A DNA stretch of 52,189 nucleotides from NCBI GenBank assembly GCA_946803715.1, contig CAMPET010000345.1, positions 12,178 through 64,366 of the forward strand, written 5' to 3'. How positions within the stretch are numbered: position 1 is the stretch's first letter; every line of letters begins with the position of its first letter. A program made the translations under genes and the position numbers. Below the pieces are notes generated by a model, which ran no database searches, was not told the origin of the DNA, and worked only from the letters and a program-made list of their open reading frames with translations. The DNA comes from Beroe ovata. Its lineage: Eukaryota; Ctenophora; Nuda; Beroida; Beroidae. Positions 25,501 to 34,800 of this stretch are shown here, one piece after another.

Positions 25501-26528
25501 CGTGATATCTTATCAATCTGTAAGACTTTTCTCCCACTCCATAGGTACTTGAACACCAATAAAATCACTTTAGGTAAACATTGTGGAGAGCAGCAAGATC
25601 TAAATGAATCACACCAAGATGAGTGGTGTGCAGGTATCATCAGTCCAATAGCTACCTCAGCTTTCGGGGTGTTTATATATTTCAAAACAAAAATATATAG
25701 TAGGTCCCGGAAAGAGAGCGGTCAAAACGAAGGTATTATATTTTTATAGCTGCTATACTCTTGCACTGTGAGCACGAATATCAGAAATATTGAGCGTGCA
25801 ACTTTAGCGGATATAATGCCCGTAGAGTATTATAGTCAACATAATCACCTGCATGTGCGATCATGACAATGCACAATTGACAATTCCACTCAAATCTGTA
25901 CTTTAATATCTTGTCAGACAAACAAACTTCCTCTTCATAAAAGTTCATTGATAACAGATCTGACATCTTCTAATTTAGAATTTCAAAATTAACAGAAATT
26001 TTCATAAGATCAACTTACCAAACCAGGCCACCACCCATAATGAGGTAACTTTCCAAAAACAAATAATCCTATTTCTGTGTAATCTGCTTCATAACTTGCA
26101 CGTTTAGGTAGTAATCCAGACTTATGTGGTGATGAAGCTATCTCAGGATTCAATTTTCTTTTTCTAGATGGAGTATCACTTTCATCATCTTTGGTCAATA
26201 GTACACACCCATCAAATCCTTGTCTTGCCCAATCCAGTAATACATTCCGTTTATTTTGAGCTATCAATAGATTGGGACTGTACAATTCTGCAAAGCAATG
26301 AATACTATCAACAATTCCTTCTTGATACTTTTCATCCATATCGAGTAAGGTGAAATCAACACTGCAGCCATAGTTCAAAAAGGATGTCAACATATTTTTG
26401 GATGTGACAATACTCTGATGATCAATGAAATTATAACAATCAACATTGTGAGGTCCTTGTATTTGTAATATCCTTCCAGGGTACCAAACATGGGCTTTTC
26501 TGATGAATACAAATGTTCCCTGGATCAT
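18744..26528 (-). CDS. DNMT3: DNMT3-type de novo DNA (cytosine-5) methyltransferase with tandem PWWP domains
   Basis: Ten exons, minus strand: 26019-26528, 24145-24685, 23847-24052, 23619-23771, 23420-23530, 23004-23137, 22541-22696, 22154-22267, 19082-19193, 18744-18914. All GT-AG and phase-consistent, giving 735 aa (human DNMT3A 912). Domain order: divergent PWWP (about 4-110) ending LLDWARQGF; second PWWP (about 153-270) with HYGWWPG and NWFGD and ending [12 protein letters not shown] zinc domain (about 305-420; CVGC, CSSC, CCIC, CGRRYC, CVLC); then the methyltransferase with motif [11 protein letters not shown], motif IV GSPCN (catalytic Cys523), motif VI FENV, motif VIII SRLFWGN, and [10 protein letters not shown] and [10 protein letters not shown] at the end. 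The target-recognition loop [11 protein letters not shown] has Ser652 where human DNMT3A has Arg836. Intron 1 carries a MITE. The 2,960-bp intron 8 carries a complete GPCR gene on the same strand. An upstream in-frame TGA supports the Met at 26528, but a 5' coding exon cannot be excluded. Confidence 0.93.
19534..19597. repeat. (AC)n microsatellite
   Basis: AC repeats with short interruptions, immediately 3' of the GPCR stop codon (minus-strand sense), inside DNMT3 intron 8. Confidence 0.9.
19605..20663 (-). CDS. Class A (rhodopsin-like) GPCR, intronless, nested in DNMT3 intron 8
   Basis: A single-exon 352-aa frame starting at ATG 20661-20663. Sequence upstream of it is open but has no in-frame ATG. 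Seven hydrophobic helices are evident: TM1 with [10 protein letters not shown]2 with ALTD (Asp55, position 2.50), TM3, TM4, TM5 with two prolines, TM6 with NVPY, and TM7 with [10 protein letters not shown] (NPxxY, 301-305) followed by the helix-8 start WRMVEFREY. Departures from the class A norm: the DRY motif is T109-R110-T111, no cysteine is visible at the usual top-of-TM3 position although Cys156 is present in the second extracellular loop, and the extracellular N-terminus is only a few residues long. Ligand unknown. Lineage-expanded orphan receptors of this kind are common in invertebrates. It is transcribed in the same direction as its host gene. Confidence 0.85.
   Translation of the reverse strand: MSGYPYHVYSLVIGGFVTLFLFLFGAVSNSVALHFFLNKMTSRIFSKIFSVIALTDILTALLTLFVGASYLANGSPLLFDNALFREIWGSLWNFSTRYSVYLVAVLSITRTWRILLPFSEIREYRLYLAMGIYAVFLLVTTPTFYSVPHYYKEEWCALALNKSQFAEKRGVKYSIIVMSIPVLLFLPLPLTLVSAVMTTVKISRHNLAVRRNMLHGAAAVNNPVPTVTTRSVAHQSGVTVVLFAVVYLVLNVPYCIIYMYVQIMSEKRSIPPPRVIPSRVFKMYVAGFTHVLSISLNAAINPLLYYWRMVEFREYVNSAYRNFRQSLRCRKPVHENPVILMNRVIIHTKLST
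20664..22153. other. DNMT3 intron 8, part upstream of the GPCR
   Basis: Presumably holds the GPCR promoter. Contains a (GT)n tract at about 21818-21873 and a short ACC/CAT-rich stretch near 21998-22060. No other gene seen. Confidence 0.5.
25394..25490. mobile_element. MITE, TTGTAGG family, with exact 9-bp target duplication
   Basis: A 97-bp element in DNMT3 intron 1. It starts TTGTAGGATTTTACCCTACC and ends with the inverse sequence GTGAAATCCTACAA. It is flanked by identical CTTTGCATG on both sides (25385-25393 and 25491-25499). A second internal hairpin spans about 25440-25473. Confidence 0.92.
25512..25606. repeat. Dispersed repeat, family C
   Basis: The segment TCAATCTGTAAGACTTTTC through GGTAAACATTGTGGAGAGC recurs at about 28217-28326 with some indels. 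Confidence 0.75.
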
Positions 26529-27049
26529 TAAACATGGTCAATTATAACACAAGTAATGTTGAGAAAGTGTGAACCCTTTATATAATTTGAAGTAACCTTA
26601 TAACCATCTAAATTCTAAGTTAATGGGCATATATACTTCTCTCAAATCCAGAGGGTATAGGACACGTTTAAAGTGATGATTGAAACCATAATTCATTTCC
26701 ATGATTATGTGTCTTTCAATGCAATGTATGATTGCAACCCTTTGATCATTCTCTGGTAGATAAATAAGTGAATGAATATGCTTCAGATGATTGAACATTA
26801 TAGACAGTGATACAAAGTCAATTTAATCAAACCCACCCACTTTTTCACCACAAAAGTGTATGAATAAATAAGGAAATTTATATTGATGACACATCAAGAT
26901 AAGTCTGCCATTACATATTAGTATTACCTACTGGCAAAAAGGGTTCATAGAAGGTTCTCACAATAAATATTACTAATATAAAGGTTGACAAAGGTATGGC
27001 ATGACTGCAAAAGTAGAAAATGGACTAGAATGGTTTTGAGTGAGTCATC
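26529..27049. other. Intergenic 5' of DNMT3
   Basis: Likely promoter side of DNMT3. Part of family A (TTCAGATGATTGAACATTAT, 26783-26860) is present. A minus-strand open frame at 26598-26798 is not supported as an exon. Confidence 0.45.
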
Positions 27050-27700
27050 CTACGTGGATTGACAAAAATTGAAATTGCAGCATGTGACAAGTGCTGTAAA
27101 GCTGCTAAATTCCGCCCTATCGTCGGGGCGGATTGAAAATCGCGCGCACCGACGGTAGGGTAAAATCATACAATGATGCAAGCCGCTGAAAATAAGTTTG
27201 AGCCGCGCGCGCGCAAAACGAAATTCTCGACAGGGTCTATCATCGACATCGATCAACAAACACTCACTTGACCTGTTTTTCGTGCGCGCCGCGCGCGAGA
27301 AACTTGTAGGATTTTACCCTACCGTCGGTGCGCGCGATTTTCAATCCGCCCCGACGGCAAGGGTAGGGTGAAATCCTACAAGCGAGAAACAAGTCAGGTA
27401 ACATTTGACAAAGAGTTGTCGCGTCGACCGTCAGCAAGGGGTTGAGCGCTAGCGATGCGCGGTGAGATTTCCGGGCCTATCGTATAGAGGCAAATCACTG
27501 ACAGCGCGAGCGCAGCTAAAGAAAACTATGTGATGAAAAAATAATTTTTAGACTAGCTTATTATCATGTGTAATGTTGTCTAGCGATGCTAGACCGCTGA
27601 TGCAAGCCGCGAAGCGGCTTGCGTCAGCGCGCGCGCGCGCGCAAAACGAAACTCTCGACAGGGTCTATCATCGATCGACAATGAGTAATGTTTTGCAAAC
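27050..27700. repeat. CG-rich repeat cluster with partial MITE
   Basis: Runs of CGCGCGCG, a one-ended TTGTAGG-family copy (about 27110-27173), GATGCAAGCCGC hairpins (27598-27626) and the block AAAACGAAATTCTCGACAGGG. The same modules recur at about 45040-45900, some inverted. Much more CpG-rich than the surrounding DNA. Confidence 0.8.
27304..27381. mobile_element. MITE, TTGTAGG family, 78 bp, with exact 9-bp target duplication
   Basis: Terminal inverted repeats TTGTAGGATTTTACCCTACC and its inverse. Both flanks are GCGAGAAAC (27295-27303 and 27382-27390). Inserted within the CG-rich repeat, so it is younger than that repeat. Confidence 0.92.
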
Positions 27701-27739
27701 TATAATGTTTTGAAACTTTCAGTAAATTTGTTGTGGATG

Positions 27740-28775
27740 TCTACAATGTTCAATCATCTGAAGCAAATAATTTCAAATTCAGTTCATTTTATATTTCTAA
27801 GTGGCGAATTAACCAAACAATTTTTTGAATCTTTATGTTTTATTTAAAGCTGTATTTTATTTGACCATAGTTTAAATTATTACACTGTTTTTAAGTTGAT
27901 AATAAGTTTTTAAGTTGATAATCGTATTACATTGGTTTGTATATNAGATTTTGACCAGAGTACATATGAATGAAACTCAAGAGGTACAACACATTGATCA
28001 TAGATACTTTACATACCCCACTAATTGCAACTGACAGTTTTGGAATTAAAACTTATAAACTGAAACTCCATCTTCAGCATCTCTGTGAGAATGCACATCA
28101 TCCCCAAATTTGATTGTATTAAGCAGTGTTTAATGTTTCAAACATATGAACACCACTTTTCACATTCAAATTTGAGGATTCTTCATGAAAGGATATATTT
28201 CAGAAAAGAAAGATTCAATCTGCAAGACTTTTCTCTCTTCTTGAAGATATATCAATTCTAACTCCGTACTTGAAAACCAACAAGATCACTTTAGGTAAAC
28301 ATTATGGTGAGCAGCAAGATCTATCAGGTAGGCCCCCCCTGGTACCAGGTAATGCACTGTGAAGTGCAGTGACCACCTGCCTAAAACAGTCTTTATCTTC
28401 ACTCCAGCATCAAGAAATTAAGTAAGACACTTAGCGGAGAGAAGTAGTGGATCAGCTGATGGATCCGGAGAAATTTGTGTCCTTTTACATAGCTTATTAG
28501 AAATGTGAAGTGGCATGCATTAAGATCTAATACTTCATCTTGAGAGATGCTTATCCTGATTAACAGGGTTAAAACCTACTTCATAAAAAGATATATTTTA
28601 GAAAAGAAAGATTCTCACGGAGATCCTAAAGATAGAGTTTTAGTTTAAATAAGTTGATAGGACCAAATTAAATCCGAAACTGTCAATTGATTAGTTGGGT
28701 GTGCAGTAAGGTTTGATTTGTGGGGAATGTGTCATACCTCTTGAGTCTCAGTTCATTGTACTCATCATGACATCA
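27740..28775. repeat. Mosaic of dispersed repeat families A, B and C
   Basis: Contains an inverted family A tip (27740-27766), an inverted family B copy (about 27950-28140), family C (28217-28326) and a direct family B copy (28606-28775). A single N at 27945 lies at the edge of the inverted B copy. Confidence 0.7.
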
Positions 28776-29473
28776 TCAAAGTTGTAGTTGATTAAGTAGT
28801 TTTGATTAGCTTAAATTGATCATATCTTGCTCTGCTATTTCTCAAAAACGGTGAGAATAGATAGCTGCTAGAGAATGGTTTTTGGTAGATTCCATAATTA
28901 GTTTTCACTGTCAACACAAAATCCAGGGAGAAATCAGAAATGCGTTACACATCTGATGATATGGATGATTATCTTAAAGATTATTCTTTCAAACAGAGTT
29001 TGTTTTATACAAAATGTTTGCTACGTTGTTGCCGAAAAAGAACCGTACGCTGTGAAAGCGGTTTAAAGAGAAATGCGTGTTTCACCGGGGAACGCTCTTG
29101 ACAGCCAGATGAGCTGTTGCGAACTCCGGTTCTCTACAACCACACATCACATTTCAATCACCTCACTCTTACCCCACTTTCTTATTCCCTTAAAAATTTG
29201 AGAACTATCCTCTTAAAGAATGCAATACTTAATAGTCACATCATGATCTATCCAATTTCAAAATACATGGACATAATCGAGTATATGGAGGACTTGATAT
29301 GAAGAAGTGTGAGGTTTCGATTTGAAAATGTGATATTATACATGTACTTACTAATACATTTTCAATTTCAATTTCAATTTCAAATTTCATAGCTTCAACC
29401 ATTATAATTGCTATCATGAATGTTTTTTTCCTAGAAATGCTACACTCTAGATAATTAAAAATGTCACTTTTTA
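28776..29473. other. Intergenic upstream of GPKOW
   Basis: AT-rich with no distinct gene. It ends with a pyrimidine-rich acceptor-like CACTTTTTAG at 29474, 3 nt before the GPKOW ATG, so a 5' UTR exon may lie here or further upstream. Confidence 0.45.
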
Positions 29474-29477
29474 GGTT

Positions 29478-30653
29478 ATGGCAGATCCGGTTAAGTTTAC
29501 ATTCAAGAAGAAATCAGAGAGACCGATTGTTCTAGAGAGAATTGATCGTGATGATGAAACAGAATACATAAAGAGCACAGCTGTTATTGCTGAAAAGCCA
29601 AAAAAACGAAAGCATCTGCTGATCCCTCATAAAGGGAACTTATGGAAACCAGGAAGTAATATTGATGATCTTACCAAAGAGGCAATCACCCAGCTTGTTG
29701 GCAATCCTAATGATAATGGTAAAAGTTTGCCTGATGCCATTGTAACTTCAGAAGAGAAAACCTCATCTCTCAAGTTTCCAGGAGTTATTCCTCAGAAAGA
29801 ATCATCTGTTGATGACTATGAGGAAGTTCCTGTCACTTCATTTGGAGAAGCCTTAATGAGAGGAATGGGTTGGAAGAAAGGTCAGGGCATTGGTCGAAAA
29901 AGGAAAATTGTTGAGCCTATTGACTTTGAAAACAAGAAAAGAACACTTGGTGTCACCATTCATGAGGAAGAGTTTGGAGAAGCAAGCAGGATTTTTCACG
30001 AATTTAAGCTAGGTGATTATATTGAAGTCCTTGGGGGTCAAGATAAAGGGAAACATGCCAAAATTTTATCATTGTCATTAGAAACCTCAAGATGCATAGT
30101 GAGATTACCATCTGAAGAAGTGGTAGATTTAGCACTGATCAATATAACTAAAGGATCTCGAGAGGAATACATGAAGCAGAGAGATCATGATCAAACTGAT
30201 ATTGATTTGTTCAACAAACCAGTTGAAGGTACAAAACCAGTAAAATGTAATGGAGATTCTTCAAAGGTTTCTACCAAAGATACAGTTCTTAAAGAATCTT
30301 GGCTACATCAAGATTTGAGAGTTAGAATAGTTTGTCAGAAATACTTCGGAGGAAGATACTACTGTAAGAAAGTTGATGTGGTAGATATGATTGATTCTAT
30401 GTTCTGTACTTGCCGTGACGCAAATGGAAAGCTTCTTGAAAATGTTCCTATTTCTGTTCTTGAAACAGTGATCCCCAAACAGAAGGGTAGCTTGGTAATG
30501 ATATTATCTGGTGTTCATAGGTTAGAGCTTGCAGAGCTCGAAGAAAAAGACTCTAGGAAAGAAACAGCAGTATGCTTAACTTTGGTTGACAGAGATGTTA
30601 TTTCAGTTCCATTTAGTCAAGTGTGTCAGTACATTGGGACATCAGTAGTTTAG
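29478..30653 (+). CDS. GPKOW: GPKOW-like G-patch and KOW domain protein (spliceosomal)
   Basis: Uninterrupted 391-aa frame (human GPKOW 476). The N-terminus MADPVKFTFKKK and the KKRKHLLIP segment match the family. The G-patch lies at about 120-160 with ALMRGMGWKKGQGIG. A first KOW segment lies at about 177-215 (FKLGDYIEVLGGQDKGKHAKI). A second KOW-like region starts near 295 with DLRVRIVCQKYFGGRYYCKKVDV. GPKOW/MOS2/Spp2 proteins bind the DHX16/Prp2-type helicase through the G-patch during spliceosome activation (family knowledge). The whole coding region is one exon, with an acceptor-like site 3 nt before the ATG. It is the first of a run of plus-strand genes. Confidence 0.92.
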   Translation: MADPVKFTFKKKSERPIVLERIDRDDETEYIKSTAVIAEKPKKRKHLLIPHKGNLWKPGSNIDDLTKEAITQLVGNPNDNGKSLPDAIVTSEEKTSSLKFPGVIPQKESSVDDYEEVPVTSFGEALMRGMGWKKGQGIGRKRKIVEPIDFENKKRTLGVTIHEEEFGEASRIFHEFKLGDYIEVLGGQDKGKHAKILSLSLETSRCIVRLPSEEVVDLALINITKGSREEYMKQRDHDQTDIDLFNKPVEGTKPVKCNGDSSKVSTKDTVLKESWLHQDLRVRIVCQKYFGGRYYCKKVDVVDMIDSMFCTCRDANGKLLENVPISVLETVIPKQKGSLVMILSGVHRLELAELEEKDSRKETAVCLTLVDRDVISVPFSQVCQYIGTSVV

Positions 30654-30757
30654 TTCTCCAGATGAAAAAAACTGTATTTTCAAATCATATGTGCTAATCA
30701 TATGTGCTGTGCAATGAAATAACTTTTTACTATGGAACTGTTCATGCTATGTTGTCA

Positions 30758-31040
30758 TAGGTGTTTTGACAAGTGGAAACGACAGCCCAAGGATAAAATT
30801 GCGCCATTTTGCACTTAAATTGCGCCCTACTCAATTTGCACCCAATTGCGCCCAATTTGCGCTTAAAGGGCCCTTTTTTGACTGAGCGCAATTTGGGCGT
30901 AAACGTTGTGCCCAATTGCGCTCACATTGCACTCAATTGTGCCCATTTGCACCCAATTGCGCAAGCTTCATGCAATTTGGGTGAAATTTGAGTACAATTG
31001 GAGGCAATTTTAGCCTGTCGTTTTCACTTTCGGTGTTTCG
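30758..31040. repeat. Oligomeric AATTGCGCCC repeat bounded by inverted ends
   Basis: About 20 degenerate copies of a CAATTGCGCCCA-type 11-12-mer, first in one orientation and later partly inverted (GCGCAATTTGGGC). Flanks GTGGAAACGACAG (30773-30785) and CTGTCGTTTTCAC (31015-31027) are inverted copies with one mismatch. This could be a small foldback element. It lies between GPKOW and SYNRG. Confidence 0.65.
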
Positions 31041-31785
31041 ACGTGTGTTGTTATAACCAGCTTTTGTTCTTTATTGTTTAAAATACGTTCTGACCTCCTC
31101 AGTATAAAAAAAAGACTTTTGTTATCATATTTGTCGTCTCTTACTATCAATGTATTGATATTCTCCTCTCCCCAATCAATTATTTTGTTTTCCAAAAAGG
31201 CATCGGATTAAGGATAGGTAGAAAAGATGGGCAAAATATATGAATATTGAACTCAATGCGGTTGTTATGATTTTGAAAGCCCTCCTTCAGCCTCACTCAG
31301 GTTCCACCCAACGCCAATAGAGGCCCCTTTTTGCATTTTTTTATTTGATCAGCCAGTCCATCCCTGAGCACTAATTTAATGCTGCAATTTGGATAGGTTT
31401 CAAGTGAGCATATTCAAGTGAATTAGTTTCAAATGAATCAGTAGAGTCACCTTATCTATTGCAATCGATGATAGAAACGAAATTTTGATCGAAATATCCC
31501 TACTTTCTCTGATATCATAGTAGGCAGGGAAATAAAATGGTTTCCCAACACAATGCAAACACAATTCTTGTTTAACCTTGTAATACCTACTATGAAGAAT
31601 TTTGAAATTAGTCTACTTAGTCTATGAAAAATTTTAACTAGTAAGTCTAGTTCTATACCTATAAGTATATTTCTACTTGACTATGAAAATTTCACATTCT
31701 TTCATAGTTACATACCTTCTTATATAATCACTGATCAGTTGTTGATTTTATGTTTCCAATCTTTTCAATTACGACAATTTTTCAG
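31041..31785. other. Intergenic upstream of SYNRG
   Basis: No gene seen. Ends in the acceptor-like ACAATTTTTCAG at 31785. Confidence 0.45.
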
Positions 31786-31800
31786 GGATGAAATCCTGCA

Positions 31801-34800
31801 ATGAATAATCAAAATCAGCAAAGAATAAACAACAATCCTTCAACTTCTTTTCATGCACCTAATTCCCAAAGCATGGATCTCCTCCAGATACAACAACAGC
31901 AACAGCAGTATTTTTTGCAACAGCAGCAGGAATATTTTTTACAACAAAAGCAGCTCCAGAAGCAGTTTGAGCGGGAAGAGTTGAGAAATAGATTAAAGAA
32001 TATGAATGTAAAAACTATGGGCGCTCCATTGTCGCAAATTTATTCTCACGGATTCCAGAGCCCAAGTGTACCATATAATCCCTACAATCCAACCACTTTG
32101 GTCAAAGACAGTGCATCAATTAATCAATATCAATCGTCTCCAATCCAATCCTCTCAGCCTATCCAAGAAAATTCTAGACACACTTCGAAGTTTGTGTCCC
32201 CAGCATGCAATTCCTCATCTACAAACTTATCCACACAGTTACCTCGAAATTCGCCAACCATTGCCACATGTTATCAAGATAATTTAGTAACAACACCCGA
32301 GGATGAATTTGGAGATTTTACCTTCTCAGGTGCCCATGTTCAGAACCGGGTCGGCTCTGATATTCGGATTCATGAAGCTGCACCTACCTCAATTCACAAT
32401 GATCTATTATCTTTGTCTGATAAAGTCAGTACAAACGCCTTCACTGATACGTTTAACGGAAGCACAATGTATCTTGACTTAGGAGCTCCCCTATCAGACC
32501 AATCATTGCAGTTAGCAAGCTCCACAATGAATGGTAACCCTGCTAACTATGTCCCTGGGTCGCTTACCAATGACGACTCTGATGTGTTTCATTCCGTGGA
32601 ATTCTTTTCAAATCCCCTGAAGACAGAGGAAATTTCCGATATCAATTCGTCTGAATCTGATAGTCTCATTCAGTTGTCATCGAACAGTGATATGCCTCCA
32701 CAGATGATTCCCAAAGTCAACTCGAAACATTTTCAGTCGTCTGATATTGCAGTAAGTCAGTCCAGTAGATCTGCTGACTGGAGGAAACTTGATATTGGTG
32801 ATGTGTTCTCTAAAACCCCAGAAGATTTTCGTGCATCATTTACAACCTTATCAGATGATATGAGCAATTCATTTGCAGAACCTTTAGAAGATGTCGAAAG
32901 TTTCTCAGGGAAACCCTTTGGAAACATTAATGGATTATTTGTGAAATCCTCAGAGGATATTGAAAACTTATTCCCAAAACCTGATGATGCCATGTCCAAA
33001 TCGTCAGATACTGGTTGTCTGTTTGCAAAATTTCCAGAGGCAAAATCTAATGCCTCAAAAATCAGTTACTCCATTTTCCCAACATTTATACCACATGAGT
33101 TGCAAAATAACAAGGAGAAAGATATTTTTCCTTATGATAAGTCGGTTTTGAGTACTCCCTCATTCGATCCTATGAGTCGATTGTTTTGCAGTAATGAAAA
33201 TGAATCAGAAACCAATGATTTGGAATGGTCAGATTACCAATCAACCAATTCAAAATATGATGAAAAGAGGCATGTTTTGAAGCCCCTGTCTCCAAGCTCG
33301 TTAGAACTACCGACATTGTACAAAGACATAATTGAGTTTTGTATTACGTCCAGTGGGGTTATCGATGTGAGTAAAGTCTATCAAGTCATGCTCACAGATG
33401 AATTAACGATATCAGATATACAACCACTCATGGAGCAATGTAATATGATAAGCAGTCCAAAAGAAAAAGACTTGATCAACCTGATCGGACTTGTTGGTAT
33501 GAAGCAAAGTGGCCATATGACTCCTTTGGTTCATCAGCTTAGATATGATAAATTACTCACCCCTAAAGTGAATTGTTCTATTTTGCAGAGAAGTAAACCA
33601 GTAAAGGAGAAGAACCAAACATTGCTTTCATTTGTTGAAACCAAGTCATCTGATATTGGTTCCGGGATCGCGCCTTTATTCGAATTGGGAGATACATCTT
33701 CAAACAATATTATTCCGTCAACTTTATCTAACTTTGAATTACTCGATTTAAACCAAGAAAATGATAACGTTGAGTCAAACAATGGGGGGCTTCTTGGGAT
33801 GTACCCAAGCAATGAAAATCAATTCTCTGTGCCTGTTATATCCAGCGAGTCTTCAGAGGAGTCAGTAAATGTTGCACCTGTTTTCGATTTTAGTACCTCG
33901 TACACGAAAGATTTGGCATCTGCACCACTGAAGAAGAATAAAGCAGGCGAGGAGGGCAAAGACAAATCGCTTATCGCATCAAGATTGGGTCGAGTTGATG
34001 ATGTGCCCTTCCCATCTCTCAAAAAAACATCAAAGCAGCAAGAGGTTATTTTATTGGAAGGTCCTCACATATCATCCAGTCCGAATTCGACAAACGCGTT
34101 CTTCCAACCACATTCCATGGGCAGGAATGAAAAATCACGTTTTTGTGAGAAAGAAATTGCATCTGAATTTGCCCAGTTTCCTGAACTGAATCACCCATAT
34201 AAAGAAAGTAATGATTGGGGAGACTTTGGAGTTGCCATACCGGTTGAAGATAACGTTCTAGGTGATTTCAGAAATTCTAAATCCAGTTATTTAGCTTTTC
34301 AAGAACCAAAACAAGAGAAAGAACCTGCTAATCACAAAATTCCGGTTGCAAAATTGGATGAACCACCTCCTCTTGTGGATAATGATGAGGATGACTGGGC
34401 TGACTTCACTCATCCAGGTCACAATTGGGATATTGATCATGGTGAGATAAACATCTTAGTAAAGAATAACATTGGCACTAAAAACAGATGGAACATTGGA
34501 AGCACTCCTATAACTGAACCTAATGAAAAGTTTGCTAACTTTGACGATGAAATTCTGAATGACTCTAATCCTGATTCAGCATCATCTTTAGCAACTGAGG
34601 AACCAGTGTCAGTAATGAGTGAACTGCAATTCGACAGCAGCAATTCAAAACGACAATTCAAAGCTAAAAACTTTGACATGCTTGATCCATCTGTTGATGA
34701 CACTAAAGATGACACTGCAGAAAAAGTTGTCACGGATATCAAAAAAGAAGAATATTCTGAAAAGCAAGGTGATGTAATCAATGAATCTGATGAAAGATAT

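Noticed and set aside
26598-26798. Minus-strand open frame (ends with DLREVYMPINLEFRWL) as a possible upstream DNMT3 exon
   Set aside because: No convincing donor, no family signature, and an in-frame stop precedes the DNMT3 Met at 26528. It also overlaps a dispersed repeat.
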